Assembly: GCA_015680685.1 (NCBI GenBank)
Contig: MNCI01017493.1
Span: 155,469 to 182,085, forward strand
Reading direction: 5' to 3'
Source of the DNA: Gnetum montanum
Lineage: Eukaryota > Streptophyta > Gnetopsida > Gnetales > Gnetaceae
Length of the DNA: 26,617 nt
The position numbers were made by a program, and so were the translations under genes. Positions 10,840 through 19,640 of this stretch are shown piece by piece. The notes under the pieces are model-generated. The model did no database searches and had not been told where the DNA came from. It was given only the letters and a program-made list of their open reading frames with translations. Position 1 is the first letter of the stretch. Each line of letters opens with the position of its first letter.

Positions 10840-11586
10840 CTGATGGTCAATCCACCACAAGAGGATAGGCCTTTTTACATCTACCTTACTATCTCTGACA
10901 TGTCCATTACCTTTCTACTCTATTAGAAATAAGATGATGAAGTAGAGCTTCTTGTATACTACCTACGACATGAATTACTTACCCATGATACTTGATACAC
11001 CAAAGTGGAGAAGTATTGTATAGCCTTGATCTCCTCATTAAGGAAGTGGAGATACTACCTCTTTAGGAGCTAGGTCAATGTCATCTTTAAGGACAATGTA
11101 CTTATAGTCATAATGATCAATATCTACAAGAGTAGTCATATCACAAATTGGAAAGCCATAACAATTGAATTTGACCTTCGTTACATATCTCAAGCATTAA
11201 TGGAAGGCCAAGCAATGGCTACACAACTTATTGTTTCACCAGTATAGGATCATATAGCCATAGATCCCAAATTCCTTGATGAGCATGTCAACAGTGTTAA
11301 CAATGTACCTAAGGATTATGAGGTGGTCATGCACTTTGATGGAGATTCAACTACCCATGGAGCTAGTGCTACTACCATCATAATACTTCCATCTAGTGAA
11401 ATCCAGCACTTTGCTTATTGTTTCAAATTCCCATGTACCAATAATGTAGTAGAGTATGAAGGATTGATCAGGGGAATGATGGTAGCTTGTGACCAAAGAA
11501 TCAAGTTCCTCATGATCAAATGTGATTTGAAACTTGTGGTTAACCAAGTGACAGAGGTTTATGCATGTAAAGCCAAACATTTGTAA
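10840..11586 (+). pseudogene. RNase H and second RNase H of pol copy 2
   Basis: The first RNase H is weak but recognisable (PFYIYLTI, HELLTHDT, WKAITIEFDLRYIS). The second is the best-preserved block of the copy, at 11323-11586: VVMHFDGDSTTHGAS, FAYCFKFPCTNN, VVEYEGLIRGMM, IKCDLKLVVNQV and ACKAKHL. Its catalytic Asp, Glu (VEYEG) and second Asp (CD) are all present, unlike copy 1. Presence of this second domain supports a Tat/Ogre-like assignment. Confidence 0.83.
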
Positions 11587-11984
11587 TCTTATTATGATTT
11601 AGAAAAGAAACCAATGCAACAATTTATAGACATCAATATCTAACAAGTACCCCAAACCAAGAACATGCTAGCTAATGTCATTACAATCTTAGCTCTCAGT
11701 GTGACCTACTTTAACCATGGATTGTGTTATTCCCATCATGTAGAATATTGAGGATAACTTTGTAGTCTCCATCAGTACCACCCCTACATGGGAATGGTAT
11801 GATGATATCAAATTTTACCTCATGCATGGTGAATTTCCACAAGGCCTAACTACTTCTCATAAAGATGTTGTACATAAAAAATCAAAATAGTATGTCATCA
11901 TAGGTGATAACACACTATGTTGATAGTCTTATGATGACATATTGTTAGTGTGCTTAGGAAAAATTAAAGCCCATACAATCGTTG

Positions 11985-12243
11985 AGTAAGTTCATGAGGA
12001 TGTATGTGGAGGACATATAGGACCTAGAGCCATGGCTGCTAAGATTAGATGGCTATGCTATTACTAGCCTTATATGGAAAATGATTATTTGCAAAAGGTT
12101 AATACTTATGACCTGTGTCAATAGCATAACAACCTAATACATTATGCCACCAACTAAGTTACACACTACTCAAATAACTTAATCATTTTAATGATGGGGG
12201 TTGCGTATCATTGGAGCTATAATATCTACGTCTTTCGTAAGGC
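11985..12243 (+). pseudogene. Integrase N-terminus of pol copy 2, cut short
   Basis: The zinc-binding region reads VHEDVCGGH, then KIRWLCYY and NTYDLCQ. The first Cys of the CxxC pair is Tyr (TGT to TAT). The core starts WGLRIIGAI, with Arg where the first catalytic Asp should be. Homology to copy 1 ends around 12243, about 14 codons later. No later integrase block is found before the next element end at 12270-12281, so the remaining 800 or so bases seen in copy 1 are missing. Confidence 0.82.
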
Positions 12244-12487
12244 ATAACTCTAGAGGAAGTCATGAGCTAGTTGGGGGATATGTTGAACCCCTTATCATCC
12301 TAGTTTTTAGCCTTATAAGTTTACATTTTTTTCTTTAATATTTTACTTCATTGAAGATAATTTATTTTCATAATAAATATTCATAAGTATTAATTTCTTT
12401 CTTAAGTCCTATGTATTATAGGTAATTGCGTGATCAATGGAAATTGATGCTAATTATATTGATCTTCATAGCTATTGTGATATGGAT
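12243..12487 (+). repeat. Left arm of a 245 bp inverted repeat
   Basis: This segment matches the reverse complement of 18104-18348 over about 245 bp at roughly 85 percent identity by eye. It includes about 38 bp upstream of an LTR start, with the purine tract TTGGGGGATA, and about 207 bp of the LTR. Similarity begins at ATAACTCTA and ends after GTGATATGGA. The arms are about 5.6 kb apart. Confidence 0.85.
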
Positions 12488-12850
12488 GGATCATGTAGAA
12501 TTCTAGGGAGAAAGCATAATATGAAGTAATCAAGATATCGATCTAAATCATTGGATGATCTAAATCTAGTATTGAAGATGCTAGAAATCACAATATAGTT
12601 TGATAACTCTTCAATCGATTGTTATTGAATTCTTTGATATCAATTGATTTCCAAAATGATGATTTTTCCAATTACTATTATGTCCTCTTCAATATAAATA
12701 AGAAGCTCATTTATGAATGAGGGGGATACCAAAATCAAGAAAAACCCACACCAAATTGAATCCTTCTTTTCTTGTATTAAAAATTATTAATGAAGATTGT
12801 CAACACCTTGTGATAATTAGCAACCATTTGATGTTTATTAAGGCTATGAA
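12281..12850 (+). mobile_element. LTR fragment, + orientation, end unresolved
   Basis: The start TGTTGAACCCC follows a purine tract (TTGGGGGATA, 12271-12280), as at the 5' edge of a 3' LTR. The first 207 bp match the start of LTR2 in inverted orientation; after that the two differ. A TATA box, TATAAATA, lies at 12693-12700. A T-rich stretch, then CTTGTATTA near 12770, could belong to the R region. I could not find a convincing CA end or a PBS after it, so the right end is approximate. Confidence 0.6.
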
Positions 12851-13189
12851 GTTGCTACATTGTGAAGGCGGTAAAGTAGGGTCATAAATTTGGTAAAATA
12901 TACTTTTTAATCTTCTAGTATTTATGAAAAATTTATATATATATTTTTGGTTTATTCAATTATTTCCATCTTTAAACTTAAGATTAGAAATTAGGATGAG
13001 GGATTTTGATTTTACTTATCAGTGATAGTCATAATTGTGGAGTCTTTAATTAAATTTGAATTTAATTTTTTATTGTTTTGATGATCTTTTTGACTTTGAA
13101 ATCATTCCTCCATGGATACAACTCATGAGTTAGTCACAGATGAAGTAACAACTTTAAAACAAACATAACTACTAAGGTAACTTAGCATT
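12851..13189. other. AT-rich junction between + and - units
   Basis: No gene was recognised. The stretch is AT-rich, with a (TA)n run at about 12935-12945 and many A/T words. It separates the + strand LTR fragment from the truncated RT start of unit B on the - strand, so at least one element boundary lies in it. TAAATTTGGTAAAATA near 12886 has a TTTGG core but does not match a tRNA 3' end well enough to call a PBS. Confidence 0.4.
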
Positions 13190-13780
13190 AAACTTTGCCT
13201 AGCTCATCACAATGCTGGCATATGCAAGGATCTATCTTTGTAAGCTCATGATATGACCAAGCAAAGGCTAGTGGCCATTTTTTCATCACTTTTAAAAAAT
13301 TTCATTTTTGTTTAGGAGAAAGTCTAACATTGATGATCATGAACTTACCTTTATTGAAAAAAGCATATTCCATGCCTGCTAGTAGATTCAGCTACTCAAG
13401 GGCATCTTGCTTAAAGTTATCAAGGATCTCCAACTATTTCCAATTCATTTTTCTTTGTGCATTAGAGAGTTGGCAATGAAGCTCTATTTTATTAATGCTT
13501 TCAATGTAAGTGCTAGTTAGGCTCTTAGCTAGTTCCATGCATATGGTTGATTCAGTGTTATCATCTAGTATCAACCACTAGGCACCTTCATGTTTTGTGG
13601 CTATTGCATACAAGAACCTTTGGATCATTGCTATTTTTTCTCACTGATTACATGCTTGAAGTGATGTGTCTTTGATGGTCCACAATTTCTGCATGCAATG
13701 GAAGCCCATTTCACTATATGCAATGCATGGAACTCTCTACTTCTTCACTTTAAAAATTTATTTTTCCTCAAAATTTTTAA
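13190..13780 (-). pseudogene. Unit B: pre-RT linker and start of RT
   Basis: On the - strand a frame with only scattered stops carries KFMIINVRLSPKQK, then KKWPLAFAWSY, then IDPCICQH. The last words are the usual entry of plant Ty3/gypsy RT (FAWSY and ID-P-I--H). Similarity to RT ends there, at about 13200, well before motif A. Thus unit B lacks the whole catalytic RT and everything after it. Stops are at expected Gln positions. The unit follows the protease at 13790-14077 in the expected pro-RT order. Confidence 0.65.
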
Positions 13781-13789
13781 GGAAAGATC

Positions 13790-14095
13790 TCAAATCTCCA
13801 TTTGAGCAACTATTGTGCTCAACCATGTCCTTCTCATGATGATAGGAAAGTCCCCCTTGTAGTTCTCCAAATGGATTACTAGGAAATTAGTAGGGTAGGA
13901 CCACCCACAAATAGTGGTCACAATGTCCTCTAGTAATCCCAAAGGAATAGTCATGGATTGATCTACCAACTCCAATTTTATGTTACTCTTTTTCAAAGGA
14001 GGTAGGTTTGAAGCCTTATACATTTTTTGAAAAATTAAGTTAACTTTGTAACCTAAATCTAAAAGAGCCTTACACAATTTATCTCTTGCAATCTA
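13790..14095 (-). pseudogene. Unit B: retroviral-type aspartic protease
   Basis: The reading contains KALLDLGYKVNLI, then LPPLKKSNIKLELVDQSMT, then IPLGLLEDI, then PTNFLVI, then FPIIMRRTWL. This is the order in plant Ty3/gypsy proteases: active-site D-L-G, then VDQSM-PLG, then the PIILGRPWL-like flap end. The catalytic triplet Asp-Leu-Gly is intact. The GRPWL word has become RRTWL. The frame is open from 14077 to 13790, with a stop just upstream at an expected Gln. The enzyme would cut the polyprotein by dimerising; here it is a fossil. It is of a different type from the protease of unit A. Confidence 0.83.
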
Positions 14096-15330
14096 TAAGT
14101 AGATGAGAAGGGCCCCAAGATCAAATTACTTCTTGGAAATGTGGCCGATCTTAATCCAATCAATGACCATATGGATCAACATTATGTATATATTTGGGAT
14201 TATTTTGATTTGAAGGTAGCTCAGTAGTAGTTTTAGAGGTAGAAACAGTAAGGTTGGTAGTCATAAGTGTTTTAGAGGGCTTCGTGAAACTATAGTTATG
14301 AAGAATGGCCTTTTACAAGGTGTGGGTTTAGGATCACTTGGTTGGGTAGCTAGCTATAGATTCACTACCCTTGTGGCATTTCTTTGCTATGGCTACATAG
14401 GCATTTCACCCTACATAGATGGAGTAGGTGGCAAAGGTGTTATTAGCTATGGTGCAAAAGTGGATGAGTGTTGAGAAGAATAGAAAGGAAAACGATACTT
14501 CCCCCTTGGAGAAGGTGTTGTGTAGCATTCCCAAGGATAGCATTTGTATAGGAAGGAAGCACAACTATAGGAGTCACATGGGGATACAAGTTGCTAGACA
14601 TAGTATCCATAGGGATTAAGTTGCCGATAAGGATATTGCTACCTTGGTAGTGACATCTCCCATGACTGTGGGTGTTGTCACTACTAATACTACTCTTAAG
14701 GATGAGGTGATGCTCCATTCAAATAATATGCTTGTTGGTGGAACTACTACCTATAGTTTCCTTGTGGATGAGGTAATCACCTAGGTACTTGCCATTTTTC
14801 CAATCTAGGATTTAAAGAGTACACCATAGATTCTTGTAGGGATAACAACACTAGGCAACATTCCTTAGCATGGTCATATTAGAAAATGCCATAACCACCA
14901 TCATCTATTTTAGAATCCAAAACCTCATCTACTTCTACAACTTTACCCTTATTTTTGTGATATCCCTATTATGTATTCTTTTTCTTCCTTCTTTCAAGAT
15001 CACTACCCTCTTGATCTCTTCATTCCTCTATAATCTTCAAAGTAGTTTAGAGCTCTTCATTTAAGAAGTCCCACATCTTATCCACCTTAGCTAATATTTT
15101 GGTAATAAATTTCTATATTGACAAGGTTTATCTTTGCACCACTTCATCAACTAGTTCCTCCTTCTCATTATCATAGAAACGTACCTCCCTTTTGTGAATG
15201 AAGGGATCCCTATTGTACTCTTCTGCACTTTCACATTTTTTAATCTTAGCTTCTTCTTTGGCCATGTAATCAATTAGTCTTTAAATCTCATGGACCCTTA
15301 GATCAAAAAGTTACCCTTGAAAATAGACCC
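14096..15330 (-). pseudogene. Unit B: gag C-terminus and gag-pro linker
   Basis: This part joins gag to protease. Clear coding words on the - strand are YMAKEEAKIKKCESAEEYN, DPFIHKREVRFYDNEKEEL and KVDKMWDFLNEEL, in the same frame as the protease but one base off the main gag frame. A charged, lysine- and glutamate-rich composition fits a gag tail. Closer to the protease, NLTVSTSKTTTELP and IHNVDPYGH look like the linker. No clean CCHC zinc knuckle could be placed. The stretch 14440-14860 is poorly readable. Confidence 0.5.
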
Positions 15331-16650
15331 CAAGAGTTCTACTTATTTCAATCTTGATCCCGTTGGGAGTATCTATGGCCTAGGTATTGGTATAAAAAAA
15401 GAATAGTACCTTCTTAAGATTGTATCTAAGGACTCATGATTATCTTTTTTCCATCCTTGTATTTGTCTCCACAAATTAAACACTATAAAATAAGTTAAAT
15501 ACTTGTCATTAAATAGCTCTAGCATCATACTTCATCAGTAGATAGATTCTAGTTCTAAGGACTGGAACTAGATTTCAGCTTCCTTAATGGGAATCCTTAG
15601 GAAAATTTTCAAATTTTCCAATTCATTTTTAATGTTTTACAAGACACAAGCATCATGAAAGTGTTTTAGATGGGTTTTTGGATCTAAGTTATATCCCATC
15701 CCCCCCCCCTCAAATCTGGAGATATTGTTTATATTTAGCTACTTGATTTGACTATGTTTCAAGTACCATGTTGGGATTCTAGCTATCTCTAAAGTGTTCA
15801 ACATACTTTTCATAGATAGTAGAGGCTCATCATAGTTATAATAGTCTAGGTAGCCCCTTTCATGATCACGGTGTCTTTGGTGAGTCTTCCTATGCCTTCT
15901 TTCTATGTGATTCTACTCCCCTTGTTGTTGTTCTTGCACCTAATCTCTACTATCCTAACAGGATCTACAATCATCCCTATCCATCCATTCATCTCCATAC
16001 CAATCATGGTTGCTATTATTTTTATCTTGGCATCTACTCCTCTTGTCAGAGTTGGAGGAGAAAGATGATGAGGATGAGGAAGAAGAAGAATCAGCACTAG
16101 AACAATGCCTGATAGATCCTCTTCTTTAATCCCTACCCCAATCCTTATGTTTATCTTTTTCTTTATGCTTGTTGTTATTCTTGCTTTTGGGTTAATGCTT
16201 GTGGTTTTCATCTATTGAGATTTCTTAGTCTTGAAAATCATTGTTCTCATCACCAGGATTGTTCATAGAGGATTAGAACCTCTAGTTAAGGGTCTCCCCA
16301 TCAAAGAAAGGGGGAGAGTCAGTGTATTAGAATTGGCTCAAAAATAAATCCTTACCTTATTTATGTTACTGCAAGAATAACTAAGTTGGGATTCTCTTAT
16401 CTTTAGAAGCCTCATATTGTGCCTCCATCTACCAATCCTTTCTCCTTTAAGCATTGGCAGGATGATAATCTTTGTAGATGTGGTCTTGGACCTCATATCC
16501 TACATTGAGTCTAGTGATGCCAAATTGATCTAATTGTTCATCAACATTGTACGAATAGATTGGTTAGAAGGCAACATAATGTTATCTTCCATATCCCTCC
16601 ATTTCAATTGCTCATGTTGATGTAGGATGAAGGTGAAATTTGGAGTGTAT
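15331..16650 (-). pseudogene. gag: Unit B: gag
   Basis: The core gag domain lies at about 15385-15684. It reads YNLDPKTHLKHFHDACVL, FLRIPIKEAEI, FQSLELESIY, MMLELFNDKYL, RQIQGWKKDNHESLDT and RRYYSF. This fits the plant Ty3/gypsy gag pattern of WF-SL, I--W--F and F--KF, ending in E-L-RY. Upstream in the same frame is a low-complexity N-terminal part with a nine-serine tract (about 16060-16090) and Lys/His/Arg-rich words. Several TAG/TAA stops interrupt it. A ten-C run at 15700-15709 (ten G in the coding sense) lies just before the core. Gag would form the particle that packages element RNA. Confidence 0.72.
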
Positions 16651-16890
16651 GAATTTGGATGGGTGTAACCAACATGACATTGTTGGAGTATTTTTTGAAC
16701 CTCTTATCTTTGATTTGTTCCACCAATAATAAGTGGAGATCCATTCCTATGAGAAGAAGCTATGTGAGTGTTTGCTAAAAAAAATAATGTGCTTGTTCTT
16801 ATTACCTCAATGATTTATCATTTAATGATCTTTATAATGTCTTTGTATGATATCATTATCTTTTCCTACTTAGCTCACTTAGCTACACTA
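16651..16890 (-). other. Leader between LTR2 and gag of unit B
   Basis: This stretch lies between the PBS and the first gag-like frame on the - strand. It is AT-rich, has an eight-A run on the + strand near 16778, and shows no coding words that I trust. It fits an untranslated leader. Where gag begins is uncertain because upstream stops blur the start. Confidence 0.45.
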
Positions 16891-16910
16891 ATCCCCTAGT
16901 AATGGTGCCA
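16891..16910 (-). promoter_or_regulatory. Primer-binding site, tRNA-Asp-like, decayed
   Basis: On the - strand, one base after the LTR2 end, the sequence is TGGCACCATTACTAGGGGAT. The plant tRNA-Asp complement expected in many Ty3/gypsy elements is TGGCGCCGTTGCCGGGGAT. The differences are mainly G to A or C to T, largely at CpG, plus one extra base. It marks LTR2 as a 5' LTR for unit B and fixes the LTR end. Confidence 0.78.
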
Positions 16911-16911
16911 A

Positions 16912-18308
16912 TGATGAGAGGTGAGTAGTCTCTACACCCAACCATATGAATCACAAGTGTGCACTAGTGATTCGTTTGAATTTCATGGACTTAGCTTCTA
17001 AGTGTGCCTATAGATAAATATGGTGACTTAGGAAAATGTGGTTATTATCTTATTAGCCCTCACTTGTGTAGGCTTGTATGTATGGTTAAGTATGAGTTAA
17101 GGCATATGATATTTATTTATATTTCCTTAATCTAAGTATGGGAAAGAAGATAAATGGTTGGTAATCAACTAATCTAGTTGTATAACTATCCTAAGGCTAA
17201 CTATGCTAACATAAATATCCATGCCCACTTACCATACACATCTTGAACTTGTATCAACACTACTAGGTTACCAAGTATCAATTACTAGGCATACCAAATT
17301 GCCACTACTGGGATTACCAGGCGTTAAATGGTATGCTCGAAGTGGTTATACTTATGTATTCATTATTAAATGAATTAATTAATTAAAAAATAATATAAAT
17401 TTCATTAATGATAAAGTAAAAGTAAGAAATATTAATCTATCCAAAGTGCTACAAGGAATGTCAAGAATCTCATCTTTATTGATGATCACATTAATGTATT
17501 TAGGTACAAGATGCTTAAATAAAGATTTGTATAATTTATTGAGTTCCTACTATGGGCATCAAAAAATATTCTAACTCTAGAAAAATAAAATTATAAGATC
17601 TAAGCTACACTAATGATGTAATGTACCATAAATGCAATGGGTATGCACATTTATATAAGCTTGACATGACACTATGTCAATGCATCTATGTTGATGGGGC
17701 CACGTTGATAGGGCTGATGATTCATTTATTATGTGTATCATGAATGATGATTTTTGTTTTTTGAACATTAATTTTCATTCTCAAATGTCAACAAAATTCA
17801 TTAAGAATATTAAACATTTATTGTAATCCTTCCATTGAATTTAAAATTAAGGTAACATCATTTATTTCATGTTGTCCTATGGCAACCATAAAAAAAGAAT
17901 AATTAATTAATTCATATATATGAAATCATTATTAGAGTATCATTATAAAGACATGTTACCCATTCATGAAGGTAGGCTACTTAAAAGAATCTCATGCTCT
18001 TTTAGACTAGTTTTATCATGTGATTAGAAAGAGATGTGATCTAAATTTGAAGGTGTATTATTGATGGAATTAGCATTGATCATGAAACATTAAAAACATG
18101 TGATCCATATCACAACAACTATGAAGATCAATATAATTAGCATCAATTTCCATTAACCATGTAATTACCTATAATACATAGGACTTAAGAAAGAAATTAA
18201 TAATTATCAATATTTATCATGAAAATCAATTATCTTCAATGAAGTAAAATAGTAAGAAAAAAATGTAAAGATATAAAGCTAGAAACTAGGATGATAAGGG
18301 GTTCAACA
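16912..18308 (-). mobile_element. LTR2, 1397 bp, between units A and B
   Basis: On the - strand the LTR runs from TGTTGAACCCC at 18308 to CTCATCA at 16912, with TG and CA ends. A purine tract precedes it and a PBS follows it. A TATA box TATATAAA is at 17657-17650 and a polyadenylation word AATAAAG at 17480-17474, about 170 bp later. CpG is scarce (about four by eye). Its R-U5 part resembles LTR1, including TATGGTTGGGTGTAG against TATGGTTGAGTGTAG and the ACCAAGTA / TACCAAGT words, but U3 differs. The first 200 bp recur inverted at 12281-12487. It serves as the 3' LTR of unit A and the 5' LTR of unit B. Confidence 0.82.
17650..17657 (-). promoter_or_regulatory. TATA box of LTR2
   Basis: TATATAAA on the - strand, in a GC-flanked setting (AAGCT before, TGTGCATACCC after). 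It is about 650 bp from the LTR start and about 170 bp before AATAAAG. This fits a plant LTR promoter. Confidence 0.6.
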
Positions 18309-18348
18309 TATCCCCTAACTAGCTTGTGGCAAATGTTTAGAGTTATAG
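18104..18348 (-). repeat. Right arm of a 245 bp inverted repeat
   Basis: The reverse complement of this segment matches 12243-12487. It covers the last 40 bp of unit A, including the purine tract, and the first 205 bp of LTR2. Indels are few, so the two copies derive from the same LTR family. Confidence 0.85.
18309..18324 (-). promoter_or_regulatory. Polypurine tract before LTR2
   Basis: On the - strand AGCTAGTTAGGGGATA directly precedes the TG of LTR2. The purine core AGGGGA would prime plus-strand DNA synthesis. The + strand LTR fragment has TTGGGGGATA in the same place, with the same flanking AGCTAG. Confidence 0.65.
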
Positions 18349-18420
18349 AAAGGCAAAGAAAATATGCAGATGAAACCATATATAAATGAAATGCATGGTG
18401 AAGGAGAAGAAAACATGCAA

Positions 18421-18700
18421 CTAAGAATCTACCAAGTGCCCACATGGGGCACCTAAGTAGAAATGCTTAAAATTCTTACGTAACCTATGTCCTTGCACAT
18501 CAGAAATTTTGTACACTTTGGAGGGAATGACATTCGTAAATCGGAATGGGCCTGATCACATAGGAGAGAACTTACTTTGAGAATCTATTTGACCAGATGG
18601 TCTATTTCTCTTAAGGACTAGATCTCCTATTTTGAAGGCTTTACTTGCATGTTTCTTGTTAAGCCATTATTTAACAATTTTTTGATGATTAAGATTACGA
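18421..18700 (-). pseudogene. Unit A: integrase C-terminal module
   Basis: The - strand reads NKKHASKAFKIGDLVLKR, then SKFSPM-stop-SGPF, then VYKISDVQGHRLRKNFKHFY, and ends at a TAG at 18421-18423. This is the end of a Ty3/gypsy integrase: the GDLVLK strand, a GKFSPxWxGPY/F box, and the usual Tyr-rich finish about 100 bp before the polypurine tract. The expected Trp of the GPY/F box is TGA at 18556-18558 (TGG to TGA). RT, RNase H and the integrase core that should precede it are absent: the linker of the protease lies right beside it. Confidence 0.78.
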
Positions 18701-18753
18701 AAATCAAGATATAATCTTAATTTTCTTGTTCATTTTCTATCAAGCATTGAATT

Positions 18754-19185
18754 TTAATATTTCATAAGATGAATAATTTTAGACCCTAGAATTTCATCAA
18801 GTTCTTCTTCCATATAAGTTTCAATATTAGGTCTAAGCTTTTGTAAATCATCAAATACAACTTCTCTACAAACACATTCATTGGCTATATCATCAAAATT
18901 TAGCACACCTTCTAATGTTTTGATGGTTGGGATCTCATTTATATCTTTGTCCTCCCTCAAAGGTAGCAGGTCATCTAGAAGAAATCCTTTTCCATTATGT
19001 TGATGATGAGGCAAAGTATCTTCATAAGTTTCTTCACATTCTCTAGAAGTTTGATAGGGTTGGGTGGAATCTATATGAGAAAAAGGATTTTTTTTTGTAA
19101 TTTCACTCACATGGTCATTTGTAACATGTTTTCTATGCTCAACCTCAATAACTCCAATATAAAGGTTAGTGTTTTGATTCTCCAA
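18754..19185 (-). pseudogene. Unit A: acidic region after protease
   Basis: An open frame of 143 codons, acidic, with words such as LDDLLPLRED, NEIPTIKTLEGVLNFDD and YMEEELDEILG. It is in a different frame from gag-protease and directly follows it. In position and in its Glu/Asp-rich make-up it fits the linker between protease and RT of plant Ty3/gypsy polyproteins. RT does not follow. I recognise no domain, and the start codon is uncertain. Confidence 0.5.
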
Positions 19186-19640
19186 AGATCAATATTGTTG
19201 ATTCTCCAAAGGTTACAACTTGCTTATAAAAGGGTTCTCTAGGTATAATCATACATTCAAATTTTCCTTTGATAGGGATTAATAGTTTTGAGAAACCTAA
19301 CCTAAAGAAGCATCTAAAATCGGCTCCAAAAGTCCTAGATAAGAACACACCATAAGTCAATGACATTTCTACTACTAAGATATCTGTATAGCATGTAAAT
19401 GTAGGGTATTTTTTAGGTTGTACTTTCACTCCTTTTAATGACCCTACTACAGGTACGTTGGATCCATTGATTTGAATCACACTTTTTGTTTGTGGTATCA
19501 TTTATGCTCCTAAAGCCTTACATACCCTAAGAGGCATGACACTAACAGTTGTGTCAGAATTGAGCAAACAATTTTGAACATTCTTTCCTAAAATAATCAA
19601 AGTCATCAAGAAAGGAGGTTGATCTTTCTTGCTTGACATG
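19166..19640 (-). pseudogene. Unit A: aspartic protease, active site lost
   Basis: The reading starts PPFLMTLIILGKNVQNCLL, then NSDTTVSVMPLRVCKALG, then a TAA, then PVVGSLKGV, YTDILVVEMSLTYGVFLSRTFGADF. Plant Ty3/gypsy proteases of this type read CLVDSGAT-VMPL and later a GVLLSR-W word. Here the catalytic D-S-G-A is N-S-D-T (19550-19561). Three codons, AAT, GAC and ACA, each differ from the expected one by one G to A change. It lies in the same frame as gag upstream. The enzyme is certainly dead. Confidence 0.8.

Larger units (their letters stand above)
9590..12243 (+). pseudogene. pol: Ty3/gypsy pol copy 2, 3'-truncated
   Basis: This is a second, independently decayed copy of the pol at 1623-5125, in the same orientation and about 7.93-7.95 kb downstream. 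It begins with the same pre-RT linker (TTTGATGGACCTTTGAG, then HSDEEK and AQDIT words). It continues through RT, RNase H, second RNase H and the integrase zinc finger, and is lost a few codons into the integrase core at GGCATAACTC (about 12243). There it joins a short segment with a polypurine tract and an LTR start. Different lesions from copy 1 show that the two decayed separately. Confidence 0.88.

Noticed and set aside
12881-12900. Primer-binding site after the + strand LTR fragment
   Set aside because: TTTGGTAAAATA has only a short core in common with a decayed tRNA-Asp site, and no CA end precedes it.
15903-16211. Open frame of about 100 codons on the - strand
   Set aside because: It overlaps the Ser-rich and Lys-rich gag reading of unit B in another frame. 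The gag frame continues into the recognisable gag core, so this one is a shadow.
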